64,000 nucleotides of DNA from Bacillota bacterium (GCA_023415235.1 JAEZLP010000069.1:1-64000); one strand, 5' to 3'. Counted from the stretch's first letter, positions 23,999 through 32,616 are shown. Notes: generated from the letters alone by a model not told the origin. Made by a program: numbers and translations.

Positions 23999-26231
23999 TC
24001 CGGCACACCTTCTCCCTCCAGATGTAAAGGGCGCTGCAAACAGCAAGCACTGCTCCGAACCCGATCATTCCGAATTCATAACCCATCAGCATAAAAGCAG
24101 CAAAAACCTGCGGCCCAACAGCCTGGGACAGCTTTCTGACGATGGAATAAATGCCAAGTATCCTGCTGGTGCCTGCCTTTTCGGCGACCGGCAGGTCAAG
24201 CATAATTCCGTTTTGAGAGACCAGAGCGGCTCCCTCTGCAATTCCCATGACTGCCGATGCAATCAGGATTCCGGCCAGACCGCCGGTAAATCCGAAAGCA
24301 AGAAAGCCTGCCGCCATAAGGGCTGTAAACAAAAATACGCTGGCACGTTCACTGATTCTGGCTGCGAAATATTTCCCCACCAGCGGCGCTCCGTAAGCGA
24401 TAGCGAGCCCGTTGATCAGGAAGGCTCTTCCGATGTCTGCGGATCCGATCCCCGCTTTCACCGCATAGACCGGAAGGAAATACTCGAAGAAAAGGGAGGC
24501 GATAGCAAGAGGAGCGATGATGAAAATGATAAGCCGAAGCATTCCCCTGTCTTTTATCACCGAGAGGACTTCCTTGCCATCCTTCAAGGCCTCTCTTTGA
24601 TCAGTCTCTGATTCTTTCTCCTCCTCCGCACCGGGGGCTTCGTCCGGGAGGCAGTACTTTTTCAGCACAAGAATGGCTAAAGCGCCGACGATAGCAGATA
24701 CTGCAAAGGCGGCACGGAACCCGGCGGTTTCAAAGATCATCGCTCCGAGCACCGCTCCGATATTGATGCCTGCATAAAGACCTGCCGTAACCTGTGCCAA
24801 TCCCTTTGATCGTTCCTGACGACCCTGACCTGTTGCCGCAAATTCCCGGATTGCGATATAGACCAAGGAGTAAGCGGCTCCATACATGCCCCTTGCGATC
24901 ACTAAAACCGCCGGGTTTTCAAACAGACCTGCCAGAAGAGAGCTTGCAGCAACTAACGCCGCCCCCGCAAAAAGCAGCTTCCGCCAGCCGTATCGGAGAC
25001 TCCATCCCCCCGCCAGTACAGCGAACAGAACACCTGATGCAAACAGCACCATGATGGGAAGCCCGAGTAAAAAGTCACTGGCGCCGCCCCCGGTAAACCG
25101 GTACATCAAAATCGGGATGAAGCTGACGGGCAGATAGCATGCCACATGGATCAAAAACGATGAAACCCTGATACTGAGCTGTCTGTCATAGGCGGCCGTT
25201 CCGGTGATCCGTTCCACCTTTTTGTTGATGGATATTATCATCAGATTAACGATTTCCGCTGCGATAAACATGGATGTGACCAGCACGGTAAACATATCCA
25301 GCAGCATTTTATCGATTGTGGATTCAATGTATTCTTCGGAAACGATAACCTTGAGCTCCCGGCCGGAAAGGCGGATGCTTTCGATAATGGGCGCCTTCTC
25401 GATTACGTCTTCCGCATAGCTGTCAAAATCGTAGATCTGGTCATAGGTGACTCCCTTGGCGATGACGGAGTCGATATCGGCCTGCACCATACTCCGGATC
25501 TCTTCACCCGTATTATTGGATATTTCGATATATAGGTCTCTCAATGTAACTGAGGAATAAATCGTGAACACCGCTTGCAGCAGCAGAATCAGCAAGAGCA
25601 TAAATCCCAGTATTTTCTTCTTGATAAGCCGGTATTCCTCGTTGATAAACCGGCCCTTGACGCAGAACAGGATAATGGCTGAAATTCCTGCCAGAATCAG
25701 AACCGCCGCACCAATCAGAAATAAGCTCCGGCTTTTCTTAAGCACTTCCAGTCGTTCCTTTAGATCTACTGCAATATCGAGATATCCGCTAAGATTGCCT
25801 TCACTGTTTCTGATTTCCAGGCTGACGCTGTCGCCGTCAAAGGCGTCTCCACCCGCGCCCAACTGGTAATAGGTCGTCAGCCGGTCTGCGGAGAGTACTC
25901 GGATAGCGGTCACGTTTCTGTTTTGTTTCTGCCATTCCTCAAGGAGCTGTTCCATTCCGTAGTAGTCGTCCAAAGACTTGCCGTAAAACAAACCATCCTC
26001 GATTTTGTCCACAGCCCTGCTGCCGGTGACCGAATAGAAGGAAAGTTCATTGGCCAGGAACTGCTTCTGAAAGGAACTGATATTTATGTATAGGGATATC
26101 AACAGTATGACTGTCAGAAAAATTGTCAGGTACAAAGCAGTAATACGTTTCATTCTGCTTTTGATTTCACCTTTTTCACGATTACCATCATTTTTTTTTT
26201 CGTTCTTTCCGTCTATTTCTCTATTCCGCAT
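23970..26231 (-). CDS. MFS transporter fused to an N-terminal membrane sensor-like module
   Basis: 753-residue membrane protein. The first 330 residues hold two units, each a transmembrane helix, an extracytoplasmic stretch and a second helix: helices near 30-50 and 155-180, then 190-215 and 300-330, as in dCache/CHASE-like sensors. The remaining 420 residues form a 12-helix major facilitator domain (VARGMYGAAYSLVYIAIREFAA and GAPLVGKYFAARISERASVFL). No kinase, GGDEF or HAMP output domain is present. The ATG at 26231 has only a weak site (TTGGGAAAA); it overlaps the substrate-binding protein gene upstream. A sensor module that feeds into a transporter instead of a signalling enzyme is unusual. 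Probably ligand-gated efflux or uptake. Confidence 0.8.
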   Translation of the reverse strand: MRNREIDGKNEKKNDGNREKGEIKSRMKRITALYLTIFLTVILLISLYINISSFQKQFLANELSFYSVTGSRAVDKIEDGLFYGKSLDDYYGMEQLLEEWQKQNRNVTAIRVLSADRLTTYYQLGAGGDAFDGDSVSLEIRNSEGNLSGYLDIAVDLKERLEVLKKSRSLFLIGAAVLILAGISAIILFCVKGRFINEEYRLIKKKILGFMLLLILLLQAVFTIYSSVTLRDLYIEISNNTGEEIRSMVQADIDSVIAKGVTYDQIYDFDSYAEDVIEKAPIIESIRLSGRELKVIVSEEYIESTIDKMLLDMFTVLVTSMFIAAEIVNLMIISINKKVERITGTAAYDRQLSIRVSSFLIHVACYLPVSFIPILMYRFTGGGASDFLLGLPIMVLFASGVLFAVLAGGWSLRYGWRKLLFAGAALVAASSLLAGLFENPAVLVIARGMYGAAYSLVYIAIREFAATGQGRQERSKGLAQVTAGLYAGINIGAVLGAMIFETAGFRAAFAVSAIVGALAILVLKKYCLPDEAPGAEEEKESETDQREALKDGKEVLSVIKDRGMLRLIIFIIAPLAIASLFFEYFLPVYAVKAGIGSADIGRAFLINGLAIAYGAPLVGKYFAARISERASVFLFTALMAAGFLAFGFTGGLAGILIASAVMGIAEGAALVSQNGIMLDLPVAEKAGTSRILGIYSIVRKLSQAVGPQVFAAFMLMGYEFGMIGFGAVLAVCSALYIWREKVCRNAYENKGEN

Positions 26232-27363
26232 AATCGCTTTTCCCAACTTTTGTAAAGATTGTATCCGCTGAAAGCAAAGCCTTGAAAGGCAGTCTCAAAT
26301 CAGCCAGTTCCGCTGCGGCAAGGTTGAAGCACATCACCTGGGACTCGTCATAGCTCTGTCTCAATTCTCCGGGCCTTTTCCCATTCATGACCTGTACAAG
26401 CTGATTTGCGCAGAATTCTCCGATTTCCTGAAATCCCGGCCGGACAACCGTCAGAGTTGCTCCGTTTTTCACATCGTTGATGCCGGTTTGCGAGAATACG
26501 GGAATTCCCTGCTGGTAAAGCGGATGGAGGTACTCAAGGATTCTCTCCGGCGTCCGGTTGGCGCTGTTTGTCATATAAACGGCGTCCACCCTTCCGACCA
26601 GCTCCTGATATCCAGCCATCATTTTCGATTCATAAAGCTCCGGGCCGTCCTCCTTCTGATTGGCCGATACAGCCACTTCCACCAGTTCTATATCTCTATC
26701 CCCGACAAATCTTTTGATGTCCTCATACGCAATCTCACTTCTTCCGGTTTCACTGTCTTCGTAAACGATCCCTAGCCTTTGGAACCGAAACAGGTTATAA
26801 AAAGCATTCAGCTGGTTGTAATATCTGTTGGGGGAAACATGAGCCCAGATATGGTCAATTCCAGAGTATTCTATTCCGTTTACGATGCCGGCCTCATACG
26901 CATTAGACATGGATATGATCATGACGTCCGTTTTAATATCGTTCTCCTTGATAAACTTTGCGGCGGCAGTGCCCATAACCAGAATCAGGTCTACTTCGCC
27001 GTCCTCGTTCATGTGCCTTACAAATTCCTTCTTTTGTTTTTCGGACATAAAAATAAGCTGATAGAATTCATCCTGTACAAATTCCAATTTGTCTCCGGAG
27101 TGATCCTTCAGCCAATTCCAGACCACCCCGGCATCATTGCTCCCTTCTTGGAAGCCGTTCTCTGCCGGCGAGTCTATGAGTCCAATGTTCGATAAGCTAG
27201 TCACGATTCCATTCAGGCTTCCCGCGTAATTGACATACGGGTCGCCTTCCAAATAGGCGACCTTAAACGCATCCCTATCTGCATAAATATGATAAACAGG
27301 AAATACAGTTATCCCGGCAAATAAAACCAGGAACAGTAATACAGTTCTTATCTTTTTATTCAT
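26221..27363 (-). CDS. ABC-type substrate-binding protein (TrpX/COG2984-like), orphan
   Basis: 380-residue exported protein. A signal peptide or anchor covers residues 1-28 (MNKKIRTVLLFLVLFAGITV) without a lipobox Cys. The mature part resembles periplasmic-binding proteins of the uncharacterised COG2984 group: VILVMGTAAAKFIKE, RLGIVYEDSETGRSE, then YQQGIPVFSQTGINDVKNGATLTV near the end. AAGGAACC precedes the ATG at 27363. First gene of the long minus-strand operon, overlapping the sensor-MFS start by 11 nt. No permease or ATPase of its own is present, so it most likely delivers a ligand to the sensor-MFS protein. Ligand unknown. Confidence 0.82.
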   Translation of the reverse strand: MNKKIRTVLLFLVLFAGITVFPVYHIYADRDAFKVAYLEGDPYVNYAGSLNGIVTSLSNIGLIDSPAENGFQEGSNDAGVVWNWLKDHSGDKLEFVQDEFYQLIFMSEKQKKEFVRHMNEDGEVDLILVMGTAAAKFIKENDIKTDVMIISMSNAYEAGIVNGIEYSGIDHIWAHVSPNRYYNQLNAFYNLFRFQRLGIVYEDSETGRSEIAYEDIKRFVGDRDIELVEVAVSANQKEDGPELYESKMMAGYQELVGRVDAVYMTNSANRTPERILEYLHPLYQQGIPVFSQTGINDVKNGATLTVVRPGFQEIGEFCANQLVQVMNGKRPGELRQSYDESQVMCFNLAAAELADLRLPFKALLSADTIFTKVGKSDYAE

Positions 27364-27490
27364 ATAGGTTCCTTGTAAATATGCCAAATACTACTGTTTT
27401 CGATAAGAATACTTTACACCAAATTGTGCTAATACTCAATCTTTTTTGACATTTATTGACCATTTAATTACAATCTTACACTGTCCCCCT

Positions 27491-29722
27491 TTAGATTGAC
27501 TGATGGAAGGTTCTGGAGATCACTTCTCTCTGCTGGTTTCTCGAAAGCTTATGGAAGTTGACCGCGTAGCCGGAAACCCGGATCGTAAGATTCGGATGCC
27601 TTTCCGGATGCTCATACGCTTCCATCAGGGTCTCCCTGTTCAATACATTGACATTCAGATGATGGGCCTTTTGTCCGAAATACCCGCGCATAACGGATAC
27701 CAAGTTCCGGTAGCGCTCCTCCTCCTGCTTTCCCAGTGCTTGTGGGATTATGGAAAATGTATTGGAAATCCCGTCTTTGCATGTTTCATAGGACAATTTC
27801 GCAACGGAATTCAAGGATGCCAGCGCTCCGTTTTTCTCCCTGTTATGCATGGGGTTCGCGCCGGGAGCAAACGGTTCTCCGGCTTTTCGTCCATCCGGAG
27901 TCGCTCCGGTCTTGCTGCCGTATACAACATTGGATGTAATCGTCAGGATCGACAAAGTATGCTCCGCATTCCGGTATGTCGGGTTCCTTTTCAGCTCCTC
28001 AAGAAACAGCTTCACCTGCTCCACGGCAATCGAATCGACCCTGTCGTCATCGTTGCCGAAAGCAGGGTAGCTTCCTTCCGTCTCAAAGCCGGTGATCAGT
28101 CCAGTTTCATCCCGGATCACCCTTACCTTAGCGTATCGGATCGCGGAAAGCGAGTCCGCAAGTACGGAAAGCCCGGCAATTCCAAAGGCCATGAATCGGT
28201 GAACGTCCGTATCATGCAGAGCCATCTGGGTCTTTTCATAGGCATACTTGTCATGCATGTAGTGGATGATGTTCATGGCGTTCACATAAGTTTTCGCCAG
28301 CCATTTCCGGTAAAAATCCATCATTTCTGTTACCTTGCCGTATTCCAGATATTCCCCGGCATAAGAGGGCTGCTCCGGCGCCACCTGCTCGCCGCTCATT
28401 TCGTCCCTGCCTCCGTTCAAGGTCATTAATAGCAGTTTGGGAAGATTTGCCCTGGCTCCGAAGAACTGCATGTCCTTTCCGACCCGCATGGCAGAGACGC
28501 AGCAAGCGATGGCATAGTCGTCCCCAAATTCCGGACGCATTACGTCGTCGTTTTCGTATTGAATGGCATCCGTGTCACAGGATACCTTTGCGGCATAGCG
28601 CTGAAAATTTTCGGGAAGGCTGTTGGACCACAGTACCGTCAGATTGGGTTCTGCCGACGGGCCCAGATTGTATAAGGTGTGCAGAATTCGGTAAGAGGTT
28701 TTGGTAATCAGAGTTCTGCCGTCCTCCCCCATTCCGCCTACTGCTTCCGTGATCCACATGGGATCTCCGGCAAAAAGCTCATTATAATCCGGTGTGCGAA
28801 GATGTCTGGCCATCCGCAGCTTCATTACAAAGTCATCCAGAATCTCCTGTGCCTGCATCTCGGTCAGGATTCCCTTTCTCAGATCCCTTTCAAAATAGAT
28901 GTCCAAAAATGTGCTGACCCGACCCAGGCTCATGGCAGCTCCATTTTGCTCCTTGATGGACCCCAGATAACCGAAATAGAGCCCCTGCACCGCTTCTTTG
29001 GCCGTTGTCGCAGGTTCGGAAATGTCGATACCGTACATGGCGGCCATCTCTTTCAGTTTGCCGAGGAAATTGATCTGCTGGTAAAGCTCTTCCAGCTGTC
29101 GGATGTTGTCCACATCCATCATCCTGTCCCCATATTTCTCACGGTCTTTTTTCTTTTCCGCAATCAGCCGGTCAATCCCATAGAGCGCAATCCGGCGGTA
29201 ATCTCCGATGATCCTTCCTCTGCCGTAGGCGTCGGGCAGTCCCGTGATAATGCCGCATTTGCGAGCGGCTTTGATCTCATCCGTATAGACCCGAAACACT
29301 CCGTCGTTGTGGGTGGTTCTGTATTGGAATTCGCTCTCCACCTTGTCCGACAGCTTATATCCATAGGCTTCACAGGCGTGTTTGGTCATATTTACGCCTC
29401 CAAAGGGATTCACCCCCCTCTTCAGCGGCCGGTCGGTTTGAAGGCCGACTATGATCTCACGTTCTTTGTCGAGATAACCGGGCCGATAGCTGGTCAGAGA
29501 GCTGACCGTCTGGGTATCGATGTCCAGAACACCGCCGAACTCCCGTTCCAGCTCAAACAATCCGATCAGTTTTTTCATGAGCGATATCGTACGTTCCGTT
29601 GGCCCGGTCAGAAAAGCTTCATCTCCCTCGTAGGGAGTATAGTTGCTCTGAATAAAGTCTCTTACGTCGATTTCCATCTTCCAGTTTCCTTCCCGGAAAC
29701 CTTTCCATGCCGCATGATCCAT
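27491..29722 (-). CDS. pflB: Formate C-acetyltransferase (pyruvate formate-lyase)
   Basis: 743-residue glycyl-radical enzyme converting pyruvate and CoA to acetyl-CoA and formate under anaerobic conditions. The paired catalytic Cys407-Cys408 (AIACCVSAMRVGKDMQ) and the radical Gly718 (RVSGYAVNFHKLS) are intact. Length agrees with PflB (about 740-760). The ATG at 29722 follows AAGGAGAT; upstream in-frame sequence comes from the leader and is not protein-like. A near-consensus promoter lies at 29955-29984 with a long folded leader. The gene ends 127 nt before the first lanthipeptide-cluster gene without an evident terminator, so read-through into the island is possible. Its activase gene is at 4702-5412. 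Confidence 0.96.
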   Translation of the reverse strand: MDHAAWKGFREGNWKMEIDVRDFIQSNYTPYEGDEAFLTGPTERTISLMKKLIGLFELEREFGGVLDIDTQTVSSLTSYRPGYLDKEREIIVGLQTDRPLKRGVNPFGGVNMTKHACEAYGYKLSDKVESEFQYRTTHNDGVFRVYTDEIKAARKCGIITGLPDAYGRGRIIGDYRRIALYGIDRLIAEKKKDREKYGDRMMDVDNIRQLEELYQQINFLGKLKEMAAMYGIDISEPATTAKEAVQGLYFGYLGSIKEQNGAAMSLGRVSTFLDIYFERDLRKGILTEMQAQEILDDFVMKLRMARHLRTPDYNELFAGDPMWITEAVGGMGEDGRTLITKTSYRILHTLYNLGPSAEPNLTVLWSNSLPENFQRYAAKVSCDTDAIQYENDDVMRPEFGDDYAIACCVSAMRVGKDMQFFGARANLPKLLLMTLNGGRDEMSGEQVAPEQPSYAGEYLEYGKVTEMMDFYRKWLAKTYVNAMNIIHYMHDKYAYEKTQMALHDTDVHRFMAFGIAGLSVLADSLSAIRYAKVRVIRDETGLITGFETEGSYPAFGNDDDRVDSIAVEQVKLFLEELKRNPTYRNAEHTLSILTITSNVVYGSKTGATPDGRKAGEPFAPGANPMHNREKNGALASLNSVAKLSYETCKDGISNTFSIIPQALGKQEEERYRNLVSVMRGYFGQKAHHLNVNVLNRETLMEAYEHPERHPNLTIRVSGYAVNFHKLSRNQQREVISRTFHQSI

Positions 29723-29759
29723 AATTGATCTCCTTTCGTAAAACAAGCAGATACAAAAA

Positions 29760-29863
29760 AATATTTGAATGATACCGTGCTCTTTTTCTTCTCCACAGGA
29801 AAACCCTGATGAAATTTCCCCCTGAAAAAAACAAAGAGCAACATTCGGTATCAACCAAATATT
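29760..29863 (-). promoter_or_regulatory. Long stem-loop in the pflB 5' leader
   Basis: Three consecutive complementary blocks face each other: AATATTTG/CAAATATT (29760-29767 and 29856-29863), GATACCG/CGGTATC (29771-29777 and 29846-29852) and GCTCTTT/AAAGAGC (29779-29785 and 29833-29839). Together they give a stem of about 22 pairs with small internal loops, ending about 25 nt before the pflB ribosome binding site. It could stabilise the mRNA or act as a control structure. Confidence 0.65.
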
Positions 29864-29954
29864 GCCCAGACGGTCGGCGTTCCAAGACCTTCATTCCCCT
29901 GTGGTTCCCCACAATTATCCGTCAGTAATGAGGTCCGTATTCATTTATGTAATA

Positions 29955-29984
29955 ATTATAATATGACAGTCTGCATCTTGTCAA
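29955..29984 (-). promoter_or_regulatory. Sigma-A-type promoter of pflB
   Basis: On the minus strand TTGACA (29984-29979), an 18-nt spacer and TATAAT (29960-29955). It predicts a leader of about 225 nt before the pflB ATG. A TGTGG/CCACA inverted repeat with 4-nt spacing lies just downstream at 29900-29913 and is a possible operator. Confidence 0.7.
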
Positions 29985-30039
29985 GACCCGGTGAGCCGGA
30001 AGCGTTGTCAGCTCGAACGGCTGGCTATCGGAAGCTTTG

Positions 30040-30564
30040 TCACGATTGAATGCTTGCTACAATGGGCTCGATCGCCTTTTCGCTGGTAAAGTCCACTGGA
30101 TGGGTATAGGCGTTGAGCAGCCCCCTCTCATCCGGCGTAAGGTTTTTCTTCATTTTGAGGTTGATCTTCATAATTTGCATCAAGATCCGATCGACAGGAG
30201 TAAGTTTGCGTTTGTCAAAGCCGCCCCTCAGCAGGAAGAATTCGATGATCTCCTGCTGTTCCTTCGTCAGGTTGCGATCCCTCACATCTTCCACGATGGC
30301 AGGCCGCACCGGTGATGCGCCAAGTCCGAACACGATCAGCTTCTTATCCTTCAGCTGGTCAAAGTGATCGGTAATCAGCTTCAGACCATTGATTCCCACC
30401 GCATAAAGGCCTCCGCCATATACGATTGTGTCATATTTCAATAGGTCGTCAACTTTCGTTTTTTCACCTTTCATCAAATCTGCGCCCACTGCTTTTGCAA
30501 TCCATTTTGCATATTTCTCTGTATAACCCGATTTTGAGCGGTATACTACAGCAACCTTCTTCAT
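30040..30564 (-). CDS. Flavodoxin-domain protein
   Basis: 174-residue FMN-binding flavodoxin fold. The phosphate-binding loop reads VVYRSKSGYTEKYAKWIA near the N-terminus, followed by YDTIVYGGGLYAVGINGLK and IVFGLGASP. The family resembles the flavodoxin/HemG-like proteins with a C-terminal helical tail (DRILMQIMKINLKMKKNLTPDERGL). The ATG at 30564 fits GAGGTG upstream; a GTG three codons earlier overlaps the site and is rejected. Likely a soluble electron carrier in anaerobic metabolism; the partner is unknown. It is transcribed toward pflB but has its own start, with the pflB promoter between them. Confidence 0.85.
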   Translation of the reverse strand: MKKVAVVYRSKSGYTEKYAKWIAKAVGADLMKGEKTKVDDLLKYDTIVYGGGLYAVGINGLKLITDHFDQLKDKKLIVFGLGASPVRPAIVEDVRDRNLTKEQQEIIEFFLLRGGFDKRKLTPVDRILMQIMKINLKMKKNLTPDERGLLNAYTHPVDFTSEKAIEPIVASIQS

Positions 30565-30775
30565 AGTCTCCACCTCATTCCCCTTGTTATGATCCCATGC
30601 TGTTATTTAGAAAATATACCAAACACGGCGAATTAGCAAGCGGTTCAAAAAATTTCCATCTATTTTTTTCTGCTGATCGCGCTTTTTGGAGGAAAGAGGA
30701 CGCGGTTCCTGGGTATCTCCGTCAACATTTTACAGATTCAAGCATATATTGTAATGACAGAATGGAGGAATCACC

Positions 30776-30886
30776 ATGTTTTGTTTTATCCCATTGGTGT
30801 TGGGCTTCGTCGCCGGCAAGAGCTGCTGCGATCGCGATTTTAAATTCGACTGCGGCTGCGGACGCAGACGGCAATGCCGATTTTAA
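30776..30886 (+). CDS. 36-residue Cys-rich small protein
   Basis: Reads MFCFIPLVLGFVAGKSCC and then DRDFKFDCGCGRRRQCRF: a hydrophobic N-terminal half followed by a basic, Cys-rich tail with six Cys in total. GGAGG lies 8 nt before the ATG, and a strong hairpin terminator starts 40 nt after the stop, so the unit looks like a real transcription unit. No family is recognised. It could be a small membrane-associated metal-binding protein or a toxin-like peptide. The coding call rests on ribosome binding site, length and terminator only. Confidence 0.5.
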   Translation: MFCFIPLVLGFVAGKSCCDRDFKFDCGCGRRRQCRF

Positions 30887-30925
30887 CACCTGAGGATTTC
30901 CCGCTTAACACGATATCAATACAAT

Positions 30926-30976
30926 AAAAAAGGGGCGCCTTCCCGATCGCACCTGGTATCCCGGAGGCCCCCTTTT
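30926..30976. terminator. Bidirectional terminator
   Basis: AAAAAAGGGG at 30926-30935 pairs with CCCCTTTT at 30969-30976, with additional GCCTTC/GGAGGC pairs inside. The symmetrical A- and T-runs serve both the small protein gene on the plus strand and the GerMN gene ending at 31005 on the minus strand. Confidence 0.75.
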
Positions 30977-31004
30977 ACACTATTTTTCGGAATAACGATT
31001 TCAT

Positions 31005-32264
31005 TCAGTCGGTTTTCTCTTCCTCAATTCCTTCCAATCTGACCGGAATCGATTCGCCTTCCTTCATCTTGATATGTCCCGACTCATACGGCTTTCCTTC
31101 GATGGTCAAAATCACTTGATCCGAATTGTAATAGTTCCCAAACGTAGCGGCTGCGCATTGAAGAATCAGCGCTTCATAAGCGGCCCCGAAGTTCATCTCG
31201 GAAACAAACGCCCTGTTCAAGTCCAGTCTTACCCTGTTTTCTTCGTCCCGGGAAAGGCTTCTGATTGCCGTGCCGGTGGAAAAAACCGTTCCAAATGTTT
31301 CGTTGACGGTTCCTTTGTACGCTTCCTCGAGAACCTTGGCCGTTTCGTCATTGGTATGCCAGACGACTTCCGATTCCTCATAGGCGATTTCCCCGGTCTT
31401 CATATCCGGATAGTAGAAGCGGATCCTCTCGGCCCTTTCCTGATCTTCTTCAATTGATTTCAGGGTTGAGCTGATTTCAAGACCTTCCGTCCGAAAAATG
31501 GTCTTCACCAGGCCGATATCCCTGACATAGTAATCCACCGAGGTGCCGTTGCTTCCTTCTGTGACAACCTCTATGGCTGTAAACTCTCCTATCGGCGTCT
31601 TGACCTCGGTTGACAGCCCCGTAATGGTTCTCTCGCTCCCGTCTTCCAGACTCCAGCTGTTTCCCTTCTCCAGCGGCTCCCTGAGCAGGACCTCCTTTTC
31701 ATTTTCTTTTTGGTTCAAAAGGTTCTCTCTGTAATATGTCTCGCCTTTTGTGAGGACTCTGGCCAGTTCTCCGTCCTTCACCCGGAAAACACGAGCAATC
31801 ACGGAGCCTCCGTTTTCGATTCTCTGCTGAACCCTGTCCTCGGACGTAAATTCCGTATAAACGTCAAACCCGGCAAATTCATTTCCCTTGCCCTCATACA
31901 CATATTTGGTATTTTCTCTTATAGGGAAGTAATCGGATACCTTCCGCTGCGCTTCTCCCTTATAAACCAGCTTCAGCGCGGTGACCTGAACCGGATCGCT
32001 TTCTCTGATCTCCGGCCGGATTGTAATCTCGACAACCTGTCCTGGAGACGGATCAAAATCATATTTGGCCTCATGGAGATCAACCCATGCCTTATCAAAG
32101 CCGCTGTGGCTGATGGTTTCCACAAGGATTCTATTTTCTGAAACCTCTTGGATTTCCGCTGAAAACGTGACGGCATCATCCTTGCCGCACCCCGCTGCCA
32201 ATACAGCCGCCGCCAGCAGGATCGGAATCAACCTGATCGGTTTTATCAAGTTCTTTAATTTCAT
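31005..32264 (-). CDS. GerMN-domain lipoprotein
   Basis: 419-residue lipoprotein. The signal peptide ends in the lipobox LAAGC (Cys near residue 26). The C-terminal part (about 290-405) is a GerMN domain: RIRFYYPDMKTGEIAY, then GTAIRSLSRDEENRVRLDLNRAFVSEMNFG and VILTIEGKPYESG. GerMN domains occur in spore germination and sporulation proteins such as GerM, and in bacterial lipoproteins of the cell envelope. The middle region (about 110-280) is not recognised. Two Met codons are adjacent at the start; the second is used. A stand-alone gene flanked by the bidirectional terminator. Role inferred only from the domain: spore cortex or germination. Confidence 0.82.
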   Translation of the reverse strand: MKLKNLIKPIRLIPILLAAAVLAAGCGKDDAVTFSAEIQEVSENRILVETISHSGFDKAWVDLHEAKYDFDPSPGQVVEITIRPEIRESDPVQVTALKLVYKGEAQRKVSDYFPIRENTKYVYEGKGNEFAGFDVYTEFTSEDRVQQRIENGGSVIARVFRVKDGELARVLTKGETYYRENLLNQKENEKEVLLREPLEKGNSWSLEDGSERTITGLSTEVKTPIGEFTAIEVVTEGSNGTSVDYYVRDIGLVKTIFRTEGLEISSTLKSIEEDQERAERIRFYYPDMKTGEIAYEESEVVWHTNDETAKVLEEAYKGTVNETFGTVFSTGTAIRSLSRDEENRVRLDLNRAFVSEMNFGAAYEALILQCAAATFGNYYNSDQVILTIEGKPYESGHIKMKEGESIPVRLEGIEEEKTD

Positions 32265-32417
32265 CAAACGCCCACCCTTCTTCCTTTGTCTTTTATCATA
32301 TCATAAAAAGTCCCGTTTTCATATGTGGCATCAAATCGGGAACTATGGTATTATTATATGAATAATTCTAAAACTATAATAGGATTCAGGGTGGAATTCA
32401 TTGGAAAGGAGCGAAAA

Positions 32418-32597
32418 ATGGAGGATTATTACTGTCCCGTATGTTATGAAAAGCTGGAAAGATTGTCCGGATGCGGCGCAGTCGGATATATGTGCAATAC
32501 CTGCAAGAATCTGGTTTCGAGAAAAAAAATGCTTTCTCGCTTGGAGATGGAGGAGGCAAAAAAGCCTGACAATCACCAGAGCAACCCCGAAGAATAA
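32418..32597 (+). CDS. Small zinc-ribbon protein
   Basis: 59-residue protein with two CxxC pairs (YYCPVCYEKL and GYMCNTCKNL), which form a single zinc ribbon of the YfgJ-like type, followed by a charged tail. The ATG at 32418 follows AAAGGAG; upstream in-frame codons overlap that site and are not used. The stop codon lies inside the left arm and loop of a Rho-independent terminator (32583-32616), so translation and termination are very close. No function is known for this small family; nucleic-acid or protein binding is plausible. Confidence 0.8.
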   Translation: MEDYYCPVCYEKLERLSGCGAVGYMCNTCKNLVSRKKMLSRLEMEEAKKPDNHQSNPEE

Positions 32598-32616
32598 ACT
32601 TCGGGGTTATTTTTTG
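32583..32616 (+). terminator. Rho-independent terminator overlapping the zinc-ribbon stop codon
   Basis: AACCCCGAAG and CTTCGGGGTT form a perfect 10-bp stem with the loop AATAAA, followed by ATTTTTT. The TAA stop of the zinc-ribbon gene is in the loop. Confidence 0.88.

Noticed and set aside
5413..27490. Attachment-site duplications flanking the biosynthetic island
   Set aside because: I compared the two edge regions by eye and found no convincing direct repeat, and there is no integrase or tRNA at either edge.
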